From Piromyces finnis (taxonomy: Eukaryota; Neocallimastigomycota; Neocallimastigomycetes; Neocallimastigales; Neocallimastigaceae): a stretch of 64,000 nt of DNA. The stretch is from contig MCFH01000001.1 in NCBI GenBank assembly GCA_002104945.1, forward strand, positions 992,001 to 1,056,000. Reading direction: 5' to 3'. Positions 1-12,046 of this stretch are shown here, piece after piece. Every line of letters begins with the position of its first letter. Position 1 is the stretch's first letter. Both the position numbers and the translations under genes were made by a program. The notes beneath the pieces are model-generated. The model had not been told where the DNA came from. It did no database searches and was given only the letters and a program-made list of their open reading frames with translations.

Positions 1-115
1 TTGAAATTAAAGATAACTAAAAGAGGAAAAAATAATAGAAAAAATTTATAACTGAGATAATATATAAATAAATGTTTTATATTTTCCATTAATTCTTCAT
101 TTATATAATAATTAG

Positions 116-2545
116 CTTAATTGTATTCTTGGAAAAGGGGCTTATAAAGTTGTATATAAAGCTCTTGATAGAGAAGAAGGTTATGAAGTAGCATGGAATG
201 GATGTCAGGTATAAAAAATTAAATATTGAATATAATTTTTATAAATTATTATAAGTAAAATTAACCTTAAAAATACAAATTAAGACTTCGAAAGCTGAAT
301 ATATGGAATTAAATGATGAAATTGAAATCTTAAAGAGAGTTAGACATCCAAATATTATTAATTTCCATGTAAGCATATTATAATTTAAATATAAATTAAT
401 ATATTTAATTATATAATTAAAATGTAATATTAAAATAATTATACAATAGGATTGTTGGTATAATAATACTGAAATTGTTTTTATTACAGAATTGATGACA
501 TCTGGCACTCTTAGAGAGTAAATATATTTTTTATAAAATTTAAAATTTCATTCGATTATTTTATTTATATATAAAGATAATAAACGGAATTAAGTGTGCT
601 ATATTGAATTTTTATATTAATTATTATATATTCTATATAAATTGCTTTTTTTCTTATAGATATATTCATAAACTCCAAATATTAAATCTTAAAATTATAA
701 AACGATGGTCACGTCAAATATTGAAGGGATTGTTATATTTACATTCTCATGTACCACCAATTATTCATCGTGATATTAAGGTATTATCAAATATGATAAT
801 ATATATAACATATAAATAAATAATTGTTTATTAAAATTCATTATTTATTTCATTTTATATTAATATAAAGTGTGATAATATATTTATTAATGGGGCTCAT
901 GGTGAGGTTAAAATTGGTGATTTGGGTATTGCAAAAATGAAGAAAGGAAAGAACTATACTGTAATAGGAACACCAGGTAAATTTATTATTTTTCTTTTTA
1001 AATTTAATACAATATATAAATTCTAATTTTTTTTTAATAATTTAAAAAATAGAATTTATGGCACCAGAAATGTATGATGAAAAAGGATATAGTGAAAAAG
1101 TTGATGTTTATGCTTTTGGAATGTGTTTACTTGAAATGGTAAAATATAAAATACCTATATACTGAATTGATTGATATAGAATTATTAAATATATATTATA
1201 TTTTTTATAATAGGTTACTGGTGAATATCCATATAGTGAATGTAAAAATGCTGCACAAGTTTATAAAAAGGTAACTTCTGGAATAAAACCCGAATGTTTA
1301 GATAAAGTAACGGAACCACAAGTATTAGATATAATAAATAATTGTTTATTACCTGAAAATGAAAGGTATTATTATCTTTATAAAATACCAAAATTATCAA
1401 TAAGTATACATTAATTTATATTGTAATTAATGTATTATTTATAAATATAAAATATATAGATGGAGTGTTCAACAACTATTAGAGACACCATTCTTGTTGG
1501 CTGAGCCAGAAGTTTTATTATTATCAACAAATGATCAAAAGAATCATCTTACCATGCAAGTTGTATTTAAAGGCATGGATAGATTATCGGTTAAATTTGA
1601 ATTTAATGTTGATACTGATACTGCAGAAGATGTTGTTAACGAAATGGTAATTTTAAATTATTAAAATGAATATTATAATGATTTGAAATAGACTATAAAA
1701 TATGATATTAAAAGTTCCCCCCTTTTTTTTATTATGATTAATAGATAGAGGAACAAGTTATTCCTGAAAGATACCAACAATTAATTACATCAGAAATTAA
1801 TAGAATTTTAAGAGAATTAAATAAATATGCTCCAGGAACAGAAGATGGCAAAGATGATAGTCATCATATATGGAAGAGAGAAACAGCAATGGAAAAAGAA
1901 TTAGCTGCTGCTGATGACAGAGCATTGGAAGCAGAAAGAAGAGCTTTTATATTAGAACAACAATTGGCAGAAAAAGAAAGAAAATTGGAAAATGAAAAAA
2001 TGATATTTAGTAATTCAGCAGCTGCATTAGTTGAACAAGATATCCCATCAACACAAGTTTTAAAGAAGTCATCCTATAATGATATAAGAGAAGAATTAAC
2101 AGCAGAAGAACCATATTCATTTAGAGAAGGTAGGAAAAAAAGAAAGAATAATAATTTTTTATTATTTTATTATTATTATTATTTTTTAGAATCATCTAAT
2201 TTCTATTTATTTATTTATGTTATAAAAGATATATCCAATGACAGACCAATAGAAGACTTAGTAAGAGATGTATGTATAAATTCTAATCGTAATATTGATA
2301 AAGCAAATGAATGGATCCAGAGATTAAAAGGACAAGATATTATGACTGTTGGAGATCTTCGTGAACGTAAATATAAAAAATAATTAAAAAAATTTTTTAT
2401 TACACCATTCTAAAATATTTATATTATTAAAATAGTACATGATGAAGATTGGAATGGCTTAGGTTTAACTGTATTGGCATGCAGATTATTAAAGGTATTT
2501 AGTAATAATAGATTAATATATTAGGAATTTATAGTTATTAATAAT

Positions 2546-2586
<41 letters not shown>

Positions 2587-2607
2587 ACTTTATATGGAAA
2601 GTCATAG
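116..2607 (+). CDS. WNK-type serine/threonine kinase with PF2-like, coiled-coil and SAM-like regions (5' partial)
   Basis: Rebuilt exons: 116-208, 285-368, 450-517, 660-780, 871-976, 1053-1138, 1214-1365, 1460-1646, 1745-2129, 2229-2366, 2436-2494, 2584-2607, all in phase. The first visible exon follows an AG acceptor, so the start lies outside the window. The glycine loop reads [11 protein letters not shown] and the beta-3 strand VAWNGC. The usual beta-3 lysine is therefore absent and a lysine sits in the glycine loop, the defining WNK arrangement. Other motifs are [16 protein letters not shown] (DLG instead of DFG), [11 protein letters not shown] and [13 protein letters not shown]. After the kinase come a PF2/OSR1_C-like stretch (LTMQVVFKG to INRIL), a charged coiled coil (about 1860-2030) and a SAM-like tail ([26 protein letters not shown]). 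WNKs are chloride- and osmo-sensing kinases in animals and plants; the substrate here is unknown. Family call is confident. Confidence 0.9.
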
Positions 2608-3715
2608 TATAATATATCAAAAAGACATTCTTTGTTCTACTCTGTTTATTTATTAACATTCGAAACAAATTTATTTATATATTATATAATATAAATAATT
2701 AATATACATTTTTAATATCACAATAATATAATAAATATATATTTCATTAAAATAAGAATAAAAAAAAAAAGTATAGCAAAAAAAAAAAGTAAAAAACAAA
2801 AAAAAAAAGTTGAAAAAAATTAATAATAATAATAATAATAATTAAATTAATATTAATATTATAAGAAATCATATTACAATTATCATATAAAAAATAAAAA
2901 ATTAAAAAAAAATAATAAATAAATAAATAAAAAAAAAAAAAAAAAAATTATATATATTTAGAAAATGAAAACAGTTAAAGTCAAAACAGAATATTTTATT
3001 ATTGTTGTTATTTGAATAAATTAAAAAAACAATAATAAAAATACCATAATATTGGTAATTTTTGGTGGTTTATTCGAATAACAATTATAGTTTTTTTTTT
3101 TTTCTTTTTTTTTTAAAAAATTATCTTTAACTCCTTATTTTTCTTATAATTATATTACCATTTCATTGTAAAATAATGGAAAAAGTAAGCATTTTAATTT
3201 TGATAAAACTTTTTTTTATACTATTATTATTATTTATAAATTATTATATTTAATAAATATTGGTAATGATGATAAGAAAAAAAAAATGTATAAACCGGGC
3301 GGGGAATGTTTATTATTACACTTTTTATTAGTGTAAATTTGAATGATTTTTATTAATATTTTTTGATCAATTCTTCATTAACAAAAAAGAATAATAAAGT
3401 AAAGCAAAACAAAAACAAAAACAAAAACAAAAACAAAAAAAAAAAAAAAAAAAAAAAAAACTATTTATATTTTATCTATATTTCAATTATAAAAATTTAT
3501 AAATGTATAATCTATATCAATAATTTAATTAAAAAAAATTGAATAAATAAAAGAAATAGAAATAATAAAATAATAATAATAATAAAATACAATTAAAAGG
3601 TTTATTTAAAATATATATAATAGCTTTATTTGAATTATAAGATATGACATTAAAAAAGTTTAAAAATGAATTACATTATTTAAAATCTTATATTTATTTT
3701 ATTAGTTTATAAAAT
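2608..3715. other. Intergenic, convergent genes
   Basis: AT-rich spacer between the 3' ends of the WNK gene and the Tda10-like kinase. It holds poly-A/T runs, a short AAAAAC tandem tract (about 3409-3440), a TTACAC/GTGTAA inverted repeat near 3315-3340 and one isolated GC-rich decamer at 3295-3304. No coding exon was recognised. Confidence 0.6.
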
Positions 3716-4839
3716 TTATATTAATTTGTGAGAAACCAATTCTCTCTTGCTATTTATAACTAATTGTAAATGTCTTTTACTGTTGTCATTAAAGAATCCA
3801 TTTTTATATAATTCTGGTAAATAGAGTTCGTAAGATGGCATATAACGATCAACAAAATCGAAAACCTTTTTAAAAATTATAGTATAAAATAGTATTTAAT
3901 TATTAATTCATATTAAAATAAATAATTTCTATATCGAAATTGTTTTTATGAGAAATATAAAGAAAATATTAACAAATTCTGTATACTTACTTGCTCCTTG
4001 GTTAAACCAGCATTTGGGTTATTTTCTCTTTTTCTTAATTCTTCTTCTTGTTCTAGTCTCCAATGATAGACATTTTCTAATTCATCATTGTAAAGATGAA
4101 TAAAAACATCAAAATATGGGTATAATGATTCTTCCATTTTCTTTAAATTTGAATTAATAGTACGGATACTTTCATATGGATACTTTTTAGCATATTTTGT
4201 TTTTGGATGTAATTCGGAAATAACATCATTGTTTAGAGATTTAAAGCCAACCATCCAACCTTCAAAAATTACAATATCAAATGGAGGTGATACATTTTGC
4301 CATTCAGATTCTGGAGAACGGTCACCTCTTCCATTTTTTAAGGCTTTATTATAGGTAGGAATTGAAATATTTGATTCCATATTTTTTAATTGGTTAAATA
4401 TTTTCTATTTTATAAATATAAATAGTATTGCAATTGTAAAAGAAATGCAATGGATAAATAAATAAATAAATAAATAAATAACTTAAATTATTATATAACG
4501 TACTTTTCCAAATTCAACATCATGTGTTCCTGGACTACCTCTATACCTTAATAATTCATTATCAGCATTAGCTTTGGCAACTTCATTTTGTTCTTTATTA
4601 GTTAAGTAGAGATCATCCAAAGAAATATTGACAATAGATAAATTATATGGTTCAGATTTTAAAGTTTTTACCAATTCTCTATTTAGTGTTGTTTTTCCAC
4701 TTCCTTGTGAACCACTAATACCAATAAAGAGTGGAGAACCATTTTTATTTTCATTCTTTTTTATATTAAACCATTCAATAATTTGACTTGTAATTAAATT
4801 TAATTTCCTTTGAAATTCTAAATCTTGTGAAAGAGACAT
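3716..4839 (-). CDS. Tda10/D-glycerate 3-kinase-like P-loop kinase
   Basis: Three exons on the minus strand: 4839-4504, 4404-3991 and 3865-3716, all phase 0, giving about 299 residues. This is close to the roughly 290 of yeast Tda10 (YGR205W). Walker A is GISGSQGSGKT at residues 40-50. Family signatures follow: a LDDLYLT segment, RGSPGTHDVEFGK, GRGDRSPESEW and the Walker-B-like FDIVIFEGWMVGF. The family resembles plant D-glycerate 3-kinase and uridine kinases and is soluble and ATP-binding. The substrate of the fungal branch is not settled, so I do not name a reaction. Donors GTACGT and GTAAGT support the exon ends. The gene converges with the WNK gene. Confidence 0.9.
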
Positions 4840-6263
4840 TTTAAAAATATATTTTTATATTATTTAAAGATTAATATAAATTCTTTTAAATAACTAAAGA
4901 TGAATAATTTTATAATTTTTGCATAAAATTAAAATGTGAGCATCACATGATTAATTCAAATATTTAAAAATTAATTCTAAAAATTTTTAAATATTTAATA
5001 ATTTATACATTCATTTAATTATATAATATATATGAATTATTGAAATAGGAAGATAAATTGTATTATACTTTCAAAGAATATCTCAGTTAAATGATCTTTA
5101 ACTTGAGATACATTTAAAGCAATTGTAACAAACAAATAAAACAAATATATATATATATATAAAACAGAAAAATTATCAAAATCAACATATATATTTAAAT
5201 TTTTATATTTAAAAGCTGTCAAAATATTTTATTTAAATTTATATTTCCAATTTTGGAAATTTTTGATATTAATTAAATTTAAAATTTATATTTAAATAAA
5301 ATTATTGTAAAGATAAAAATATAAATTTCTAGTTTCTTTTTTTTTTAATATTTTTAAAAGGCATTAATGGTTTCAATTATTCATTATTATGTAAATATAG
5401 TATAGTTACAATAGTATATATACTTTTTTTTTTATTTAAAAAAGAATTTTAAATATTTAAACAATTTAATGATTTTTACGGATACTTTTTTGTGGAATTA
5501 TCAAATTTTAAACTTTTGCAAAATAATAAATATATTAATTAATATAATTAATATATTTAATTGATATATAAAAGTATTTAATTTTAATACATTATCATTC
5601 CACTATTGAAATATTAATGGTTGTACAATTCAAAAAACATATATAATAATGATATTAATCTTATCCAATCATATTTTAATGTATTTTATTATGATGTTAA
5701 TTTATTATAATATTAAACTTTTTATAATACATTAATATATTCAAAACATTTTAAATTATAATAAGTAGAGAATAAATAATACTGAATCAATTATATATAT
5801 ATTAATGTATTGTATTATCAAAACTTTAATTATTATAAAAGTTATTCTTTGGTAACAAAGGAAATCAAACATTAATTAATATCATTTTAATAAAGAAGGG
5901 TTTTATTTTTTAATTTTTTTTTTTTTTTACACAATCACCATTTTATTTATTTTTGTTCTAATTTTTTATCTTAATTACCAACTTTTTACATATATAAATT
6001 TAAATAAGAGTATATTATTATTTGTATAAAGTATATAATACAACTTTAACTTTATAAACATTCAACTAATAAATAATAAAAAAAAAATTTCTAATTCGAA
6101 ATAGGTAAAGTTTAATGAATATTCGAAAAAAGTAAATGAATAACCAAAACAAATGTTTTTTTTTTTTAAAAAAAAACGATTCAATATATTTATATATATA
6201 TATATGTTTTTTTCTTTTCATTTATAAAAATTTAATTGATAGTATTTTTAGTTATTATTAGAA
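4840..6263. other. Intergenic, divergent promoter region
   Basis: This 1.4-kb spacer lies between two divergently transcribed genes and should hold both promoters. I see only A/T-rich sequence, short TA runs (5150-5162, 6190-6205) and a poly-T/poly-A junction at about 6155-6176. No conserved element or exon was recognised. Confidence 0.5.
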
Positions 6264-8019
6264 ATGGGTTTCAGTCAAATTTTTGAAATTTTAAAAACTA
6301 TTTTTGTAGCCTGTCTATCTGGTGATGAGGGACAGAATCAAAATCAAAATCAAAATCAAAACGAGTATCCACTTCAAAATCAAAATCAAAATCAGAATCA
6401 ATACCAAAACCAATACCAAAACCAATACCAAAACCAATACCAAAACCAATACCAAAACCAATACCAGAACCAATACCAAAACCAATACCAAAACCAATAC
6501 CAAAACCAATACCAAAACCAATACCAGAACCAATACCAAAACCAATACCAAAACCAATACCAAAACCAATATCCAGCACAAAATATCCCTTCATATTCTC
6601 AAGTTGTAGGTACCGATAATAATAATTGTCAACAACAATATCAATATCAAGAATCATCTAATAATGAAAATCCAACTCAAGAGGAATTAGATGATATTCA
6701 ATTAGCAATTGAAAAAATTTTAAACATTGATAGTAATAAATTTATTCCTGGTCAAGATATTAGAATTAATCCACAAAGGTCAATTCGTGTTTGTGAAGAC
6801 GGTATGAATTTAACATTGATATATATGATATAATTATATGATAACACTTTATGATTTAGAATGTTAAATTTGTATTTTCATATTTTTTTTTTTATAAATT
6901 CGAATAAAAAAAAAAAAAAAAGTAAATTAATATTGATAAATTTTTTATATAAATATGCATAAATTATAAATATTAAATATAGGTGACCATGCTTCAGAAA
7001 ATTTATTCGAATATGTGAATATGGATAAATTTAATTCAATTCCAACCATTAAGTTGTTTAATGATTTATTAGATAATTACACTCCAGAACTTGGTGTTTC
7101 AGAAACAATTAATCAAAAAGAAAAGAAAGAAATTAACAAAGTAAAATTAATATAGAGATAAAACTATTAATTTAAAATAATTTTATATATAAATATATTT
7201 ATGAATTTATAAACTGAATTCATTTATTATATATATTTAAATAGTTCATTGATAGTATTTGTGAAACTACTCCAATGAAATATTGCTTTAATTATCTTGT
7301 ATCGAAAAATGAAATATCAGATGATTTATCTGAATTCAAAAATGAATTATATAATATTTGGTTCAGAGGTTATTATCGTAAAGCTGTTAATGATACCTCT
7401 GCATTTGAGCATGTATTTGTTGGGGAAGTAAAGGAAAATAATGACGGAGTTATTGGTTTCCACAACTGGATTACTATTTATAAAGAAGAACAAAAGGGTA
7501 ACTTTGATTATAGGGGATGGATTCCACCACGTAAAAACGCCGAAACTAATGAAAAGGTATAAAATATATATATATATATACATCATCGATATATGGATAT
7601 TGATTATTTAAATTTTTTATTTTCTTAAATTATTATTTTTATTATAGCCTGATCAAGATAGTTTTGCTCTTTCTATTAAATTCGATTGGAAGGGAATTGA
7701 AAAACCAGTTACAAGTTGCTTAATTGGTACAAGGTAGGATTAATAAATAAATAATAAATATTTTATGTATATTAAATAATGATAATAATAAAGCTATTAT
7801 CTATTGCTATCATCTTTTAATAATATAATTTTTTCTAATTTCATTCTTTTTTTTTTTTTTTAAAGTCCTGAATGTGAAGTAGCTATGTATACATTAATGT
7901 ACTACTTATCTGAAGAAGTTGAAGTTAATTATGAAAATTATAAGATTAAATTTATTATGCATACATTCGAAAACAGAAATGGAAAAAACATTGGAACATG
8001 CTATCCAGAATTAATTTAA
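6264..8019 (+). CDS. EndoU/XendoU-family endoribonuclease with NQYQ repeat domain
   Basis: Five exons: 6264-6801, 6983-7140, 7245-7556, 7648-7733 and 7866-8019, in phase, 415 residues. Residues about 24-112 are N/Q/Y low complexity dominated by NQYQ. The C-terminal half is an EndoU fold with three catalytic-site signatures. These are AFEHVFVGE (His288), GFHNWI (His305) and WKGIEKP (Lys355), followed by the family block [16 protein letters not shown]. Family members cut RNA at uridylates, usually with Mn2+ or Ca2+, leaving 2',3'-cyclic phosphate ends. The N-terminus has a short hydrophobic stretch ([13 protein letters not shown]) that is too weak to call a signal peptide, so location is open. 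The first ATG in the open frame is taken as start. Its role here is unknown. Confidence 0.9.
6397..6573 (+). repeat. 12-bp coding minisatellite inside the EndoU gene
   Basis: Tandem copies of a 12-bp unit (accaataccaaa, encoding NQYQ). Lines 6421-6480 and 6481-6540 are identical over 60 bp, including one A-to-G variant unit. Five units therefore form a higher-order repeat, which suggests recent block duplication. Confidence 0.95.
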
Positions 8020-8696
8020 TTTAAATATTGAAAAGCATACCTTTTTTTTCATTCAATAAAAAAAACGATTAAATAATATAAAGTTTATATATTATTTAAC
8101 AATTATATATATGTAATATATAATAAAGCCAATCGATGGTTTAGTAATCTAATAGCAATACTACTACAAATAAATAGTAATAATTATAATAATACCAATA
8201 TTAATATTAATTAATACTAATATTAACAACAACAATAATAATAATATATTATATATAACAATAATAATAATAGTACTAATAATAAAAAAAAACTAAAAAC
8301 AAAAAAAAAAAAAAAAAAACAATAACAACAACAACAACAACAACAACATCAATAATAAAATAAATATATATAATTATAAAAAGAAAATAATATTATTTTA
8401 AATATTAGAATAATAATATAATGTTTTAATATTGTAATTAAAAAGTATAACTAATCTAAATTATTTCATATAATATTACATAGAAGTATCATTTTAATAT
8501 AGTAAAAATTATAAAAGTTTTACTCATCAATAAATAGTATAAAATGTTTACTTTATTTTTTTTATAAATATTAATATAAATATATACGTATTATCTATAT
8601 CTTTTAATAACAATTACTATTAATTTTATAATTAAAAAATTTTATAAATTATCGAATAAAAAAATGAATTGGTTTAAATAATATATAAATATAGGC

Positions 8697-8729
<33 letters not shown>

Positions 8730-9003
8730 TATATATATATATATATTTATAAACAGCAATTATGTGTTAAAAAGTGTTTTATTAAAGTGTAAATATTATT
8801 TATTTATTTATTATTCTATATTATAAATACATTTATTTTTATTTATTTATTTATATTTTAAATTAAAATGATCTACTGATATATGATTTTTTTTCTTTCT
8901 TTTTTTTTTTTTTTTTTACTTTTAACTATTTTATAATCAATTTTCACTTAAATTTTTTTTATTTACTTAGTATAACTGATGAAAAAAAAAAAGGTTATTA
9001 TAA
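8020..9003. other. Intergenic, convergent genes
   Basis: AT-rich spacer between the 3' ends of EndoU and the Cas1-like gene. It includes AAT-type repeats (about 8160-8280), a CAA tract (about 8324-8348), a long T-tract/A-tract junction followed by TA repeats (8697-8745) and a poly-T run at 8885-8917. No gene seen. Confidence 0.6.
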
Positions 9004-11839
9004 TTAAATTGCATTAATAATCCATAATAAAAGGAAAAGGCCAAGCCAACGATACTGTATTGATTGTAATGTATCTTTAGTTGTATCTTGAATTGTGGTT
9101 AAATTCTCTTGATTACTATTGTTTAATAAGTTATCTAAACTAGATTCTTTGGATTCTTCATTATTATTAGAAGCAATTGGTGCTTCATTACTTGTTGAAG
9201 GTTCATCTTTATTGATATTAGAATTACTGGCAAAATTAGCAGATCCATTAACATCAAAATGAACGGTAGAGTTATTATTAGTTAACTGATTATACATAGC
9301 ATTTGATGACAATGATAAATTAAATAATGAATTTATCATCCAGCGACAAAGTTTTGTTAAGGTATGATTCATGATAAATGATGTCCAGATAAGAATTATA
9401 CAGGAAACACATAAATTTAACCAAAATGAATTTGGAATGTATATAATTATGCCATGACCGTGAGTATTGGAAGAAATTAAGAAATGATTATACAATATAT
9501 ATATTTCCATTGAAATAGAACCAATCCAACATAAAAATTTACTTATTCTCTTTCTCATCATATGATGTGAATTTCTTATTATTATATATGCAATTGGAAT
9601 AAATGATGATAGCCATGGGTGAATATTATTATATGTCGACTTACTTGATAAAAGAATGGTAGGTATTGAAATTATTGAAATGCAAATTGATCCTACTATT
9701 CCAATAATATTTAATGTTGAGACCTTAAACTTTTGAACGTGTAATCCATCAGATTCATAGATAATACTAAGAAGATAAGAAAATAAAACACCCATCCATA
9801 CTGTCCAGAAATCCATGGAAATATCATTATGCCATTTAATATAATCCCATTTAACACCAAATATAATGCCAAAGAGAATAAATAAATATTTTGTTACAAA
9901 TGGAAGTAGATTGAATATAATAAAAGTGATAAAAATAGCAGATCCCAATTTAATTAAAAATACTTTTTTATTATTATTAAAGGAAGCAAGAATACCCATA
10001 GTGCTAAAGATGATAATTGACCAAAATGCATTCATTATCGGGAAGAAGTAATCGATAATACTACCTCCTAATGCAAAAGAAAGGACTAATGGGAGTGTAA
10101 TTTTCTTTAAAATATAATAAACAAAATTAATGAATTCAAAATTTCCTTTACGGTTATAATAATCATAATTGGTATATCCAATTAAAAACATATAACATGA
10201 TATAATGACTCGTGAAAAGTTATTTGATAAATCACCTTCATTATCATTAAAGTAATGAACAATTAAATATAAAATGGTTGTAATACCTTGCCATTCGTTA
10301 ACTTGTTCTGAATTTAACATTGATGTATTTTTTGATGTATCAATAGAATTAATAATTGGTATAGAAATGATAATTAATAGTATAATAGACTTTAGTAATG
10401 AATATTGCTTATTTTCCTTTAAAAATAATGCTGTATTATCAATGATAAATGAGAAATAAACAGTTAATGCCAATGTAGTTAAATTCATCACTAATTCATC
10501 ATCAGGAATAAATTTATTAATTGAAGGTGGTACTAAATAATATTTTTGAATAAATTTTCGATAACACAAAGAAAGTGGTCCGAAAACAAATAATAAAACA
10601 AAAATAATATCCTGTTTGAAATTGTTTTTTGGATAGTTAATACAACATGTAGAATCTGTTGCGTTAATTTTTTCATTACATATTGAATTTAAGAATAGGT
10701 TAAGTTCTTCTCTAATAATGTTTTTAATAAATATATCTCTGTTACTTTCATCATAGTTTTGAATTGAATCAAAATAAAGTTTATTCCATGATAATGGTAC
10801 ATGAATTTTTCCTTTTCCATCAGTATCTTTTTCTCTTATATCTTCAGTTATCTGAGTAATATATTCATTCCATTCTACTATTTTTTTGGCTAATGGTTTT
10901 TCATCATCTAAATTAAGTACAGGAGTTAAAAGTCTAATATAATACTCATGATTTGTTCTTTGTATTCTAACTAATGTCTTTAGAAATTTTTCTGTCCATT
11001 TCGATTTTGCTTTTTCAAGTTCTAAATCATCAATTTCATTTGTATCAGGATTTAAATAAGTATTAATGATAGATTTTCCACTACTTAAAACAAAAATATT
11101 TCTTATATTTGGATCTGAATATTGAGTTAACAATTGATTAAAATATTCACTGTCAAAATAATTATCTTGATGGTATATTAAACGAGTTGTTTCTTTTTTT
11201 ATTTCGATAGTTTTTTTATTTTTTATATCGTCATTACTGGTAATACTTCCAAAAGCTATTGATTCCAAATATTGAAATAATCTAGAAATAGTAATATCAC
11301 CAATAAAATTGACGTTGGTATCTTTCAAGCAAGTTTTAATGTTTCTTACATCGTATTCATAATTTTTAATAACGCAAGTATCCGGTTGCCAATGACTATT
11401 ATTTTTAGACGGTACAGAGATCCAATGACCATTATTTATTAAAGCTGAACAAGAATTATTATCATGAATATCATCTATAAACAATAATATAATATATTTT
11501 TATTAATATTATTTATTTTTTTATTATATTCTTGAGTTTACTTAATAATGTATTAATATAGAATAATTAAAAAGCAATTACTTATTTATTATAATAATTT
11601 ATTTTTACACTAAAATTTTATAAATACTTACAAGTTTTTCTTTGATGTATTCCATACATCGAAAATATAAAAGAAATTGTTGTACAAAATATAAAACTTA
11701 TATTTAGAAATTTTTTTAATTTTACATTTTGAGAAGAATTTGATTTTAGATTAGTTTGAAAATATGACATTGAAGTATTTTTTTTAGAAATACTATTATT
11801 TCCATTTAATATTGGTATATCTAAATTATTTTCTGACAT
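9004..11839 (-). CDS. Cas1/CASD1-like multi-membrane O-acetyltransferase
   Basis: Two exons: 11839-11632 and 11474-9004, about 892 residues. Residues about 43-65 form a membrane anchor. A lumenal PC-esterase/SGNH-like module follows, with the family blocks GHWISV, HWQPDTC and CL-(x)n-FIGDI. Roughly ten hydrophobic segments come next, as in the Cas1_AcylT family (fungal Cas1p, animal CASD1), and the protein ends in a last hydrophobic helix. Family members O-acetylate glycans in the Golgi (glucuronoxylomannan in Cryptococcus, sialic acid in animals), so a wall or secreted glycan is the likely substrate. Odd: the GDS nucleophile block reads GDI at 128-130, and I cannot find the DxxH block before the first large hydrophobic segment. 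A serine- and asparagine-rich linker precedes the last helix. Confidence 0.85.
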
Positions 11840-12010
11840 TTTTCTTTTATTTTTATATATATATTATGTGATATATTTAAATTTCTAATATTTTATTTTT
11901 CGTTATTATTATTTAATTTTCAACATATATAAATATATATATAGTAAAACAAATATATAAATTAAAAAATAACAAAATTTCAATTAATAAATTTCTTTAT
12001 TTGCAATTCC

Positions 12011-12046
<36 letters not shown>

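Noticed and set aside
6397-6573. Possible CRISPR-like array
   Set aside because: Units are contiguous 12-bp repeats without unique spacers; coding minisatellite.
6298-6657. Antisense and shifted open frames rich in GIGF, LVLV and TKTN
   Set aside because: They are alternate readings of the 12-bp minisatellite within the EndoU exon.
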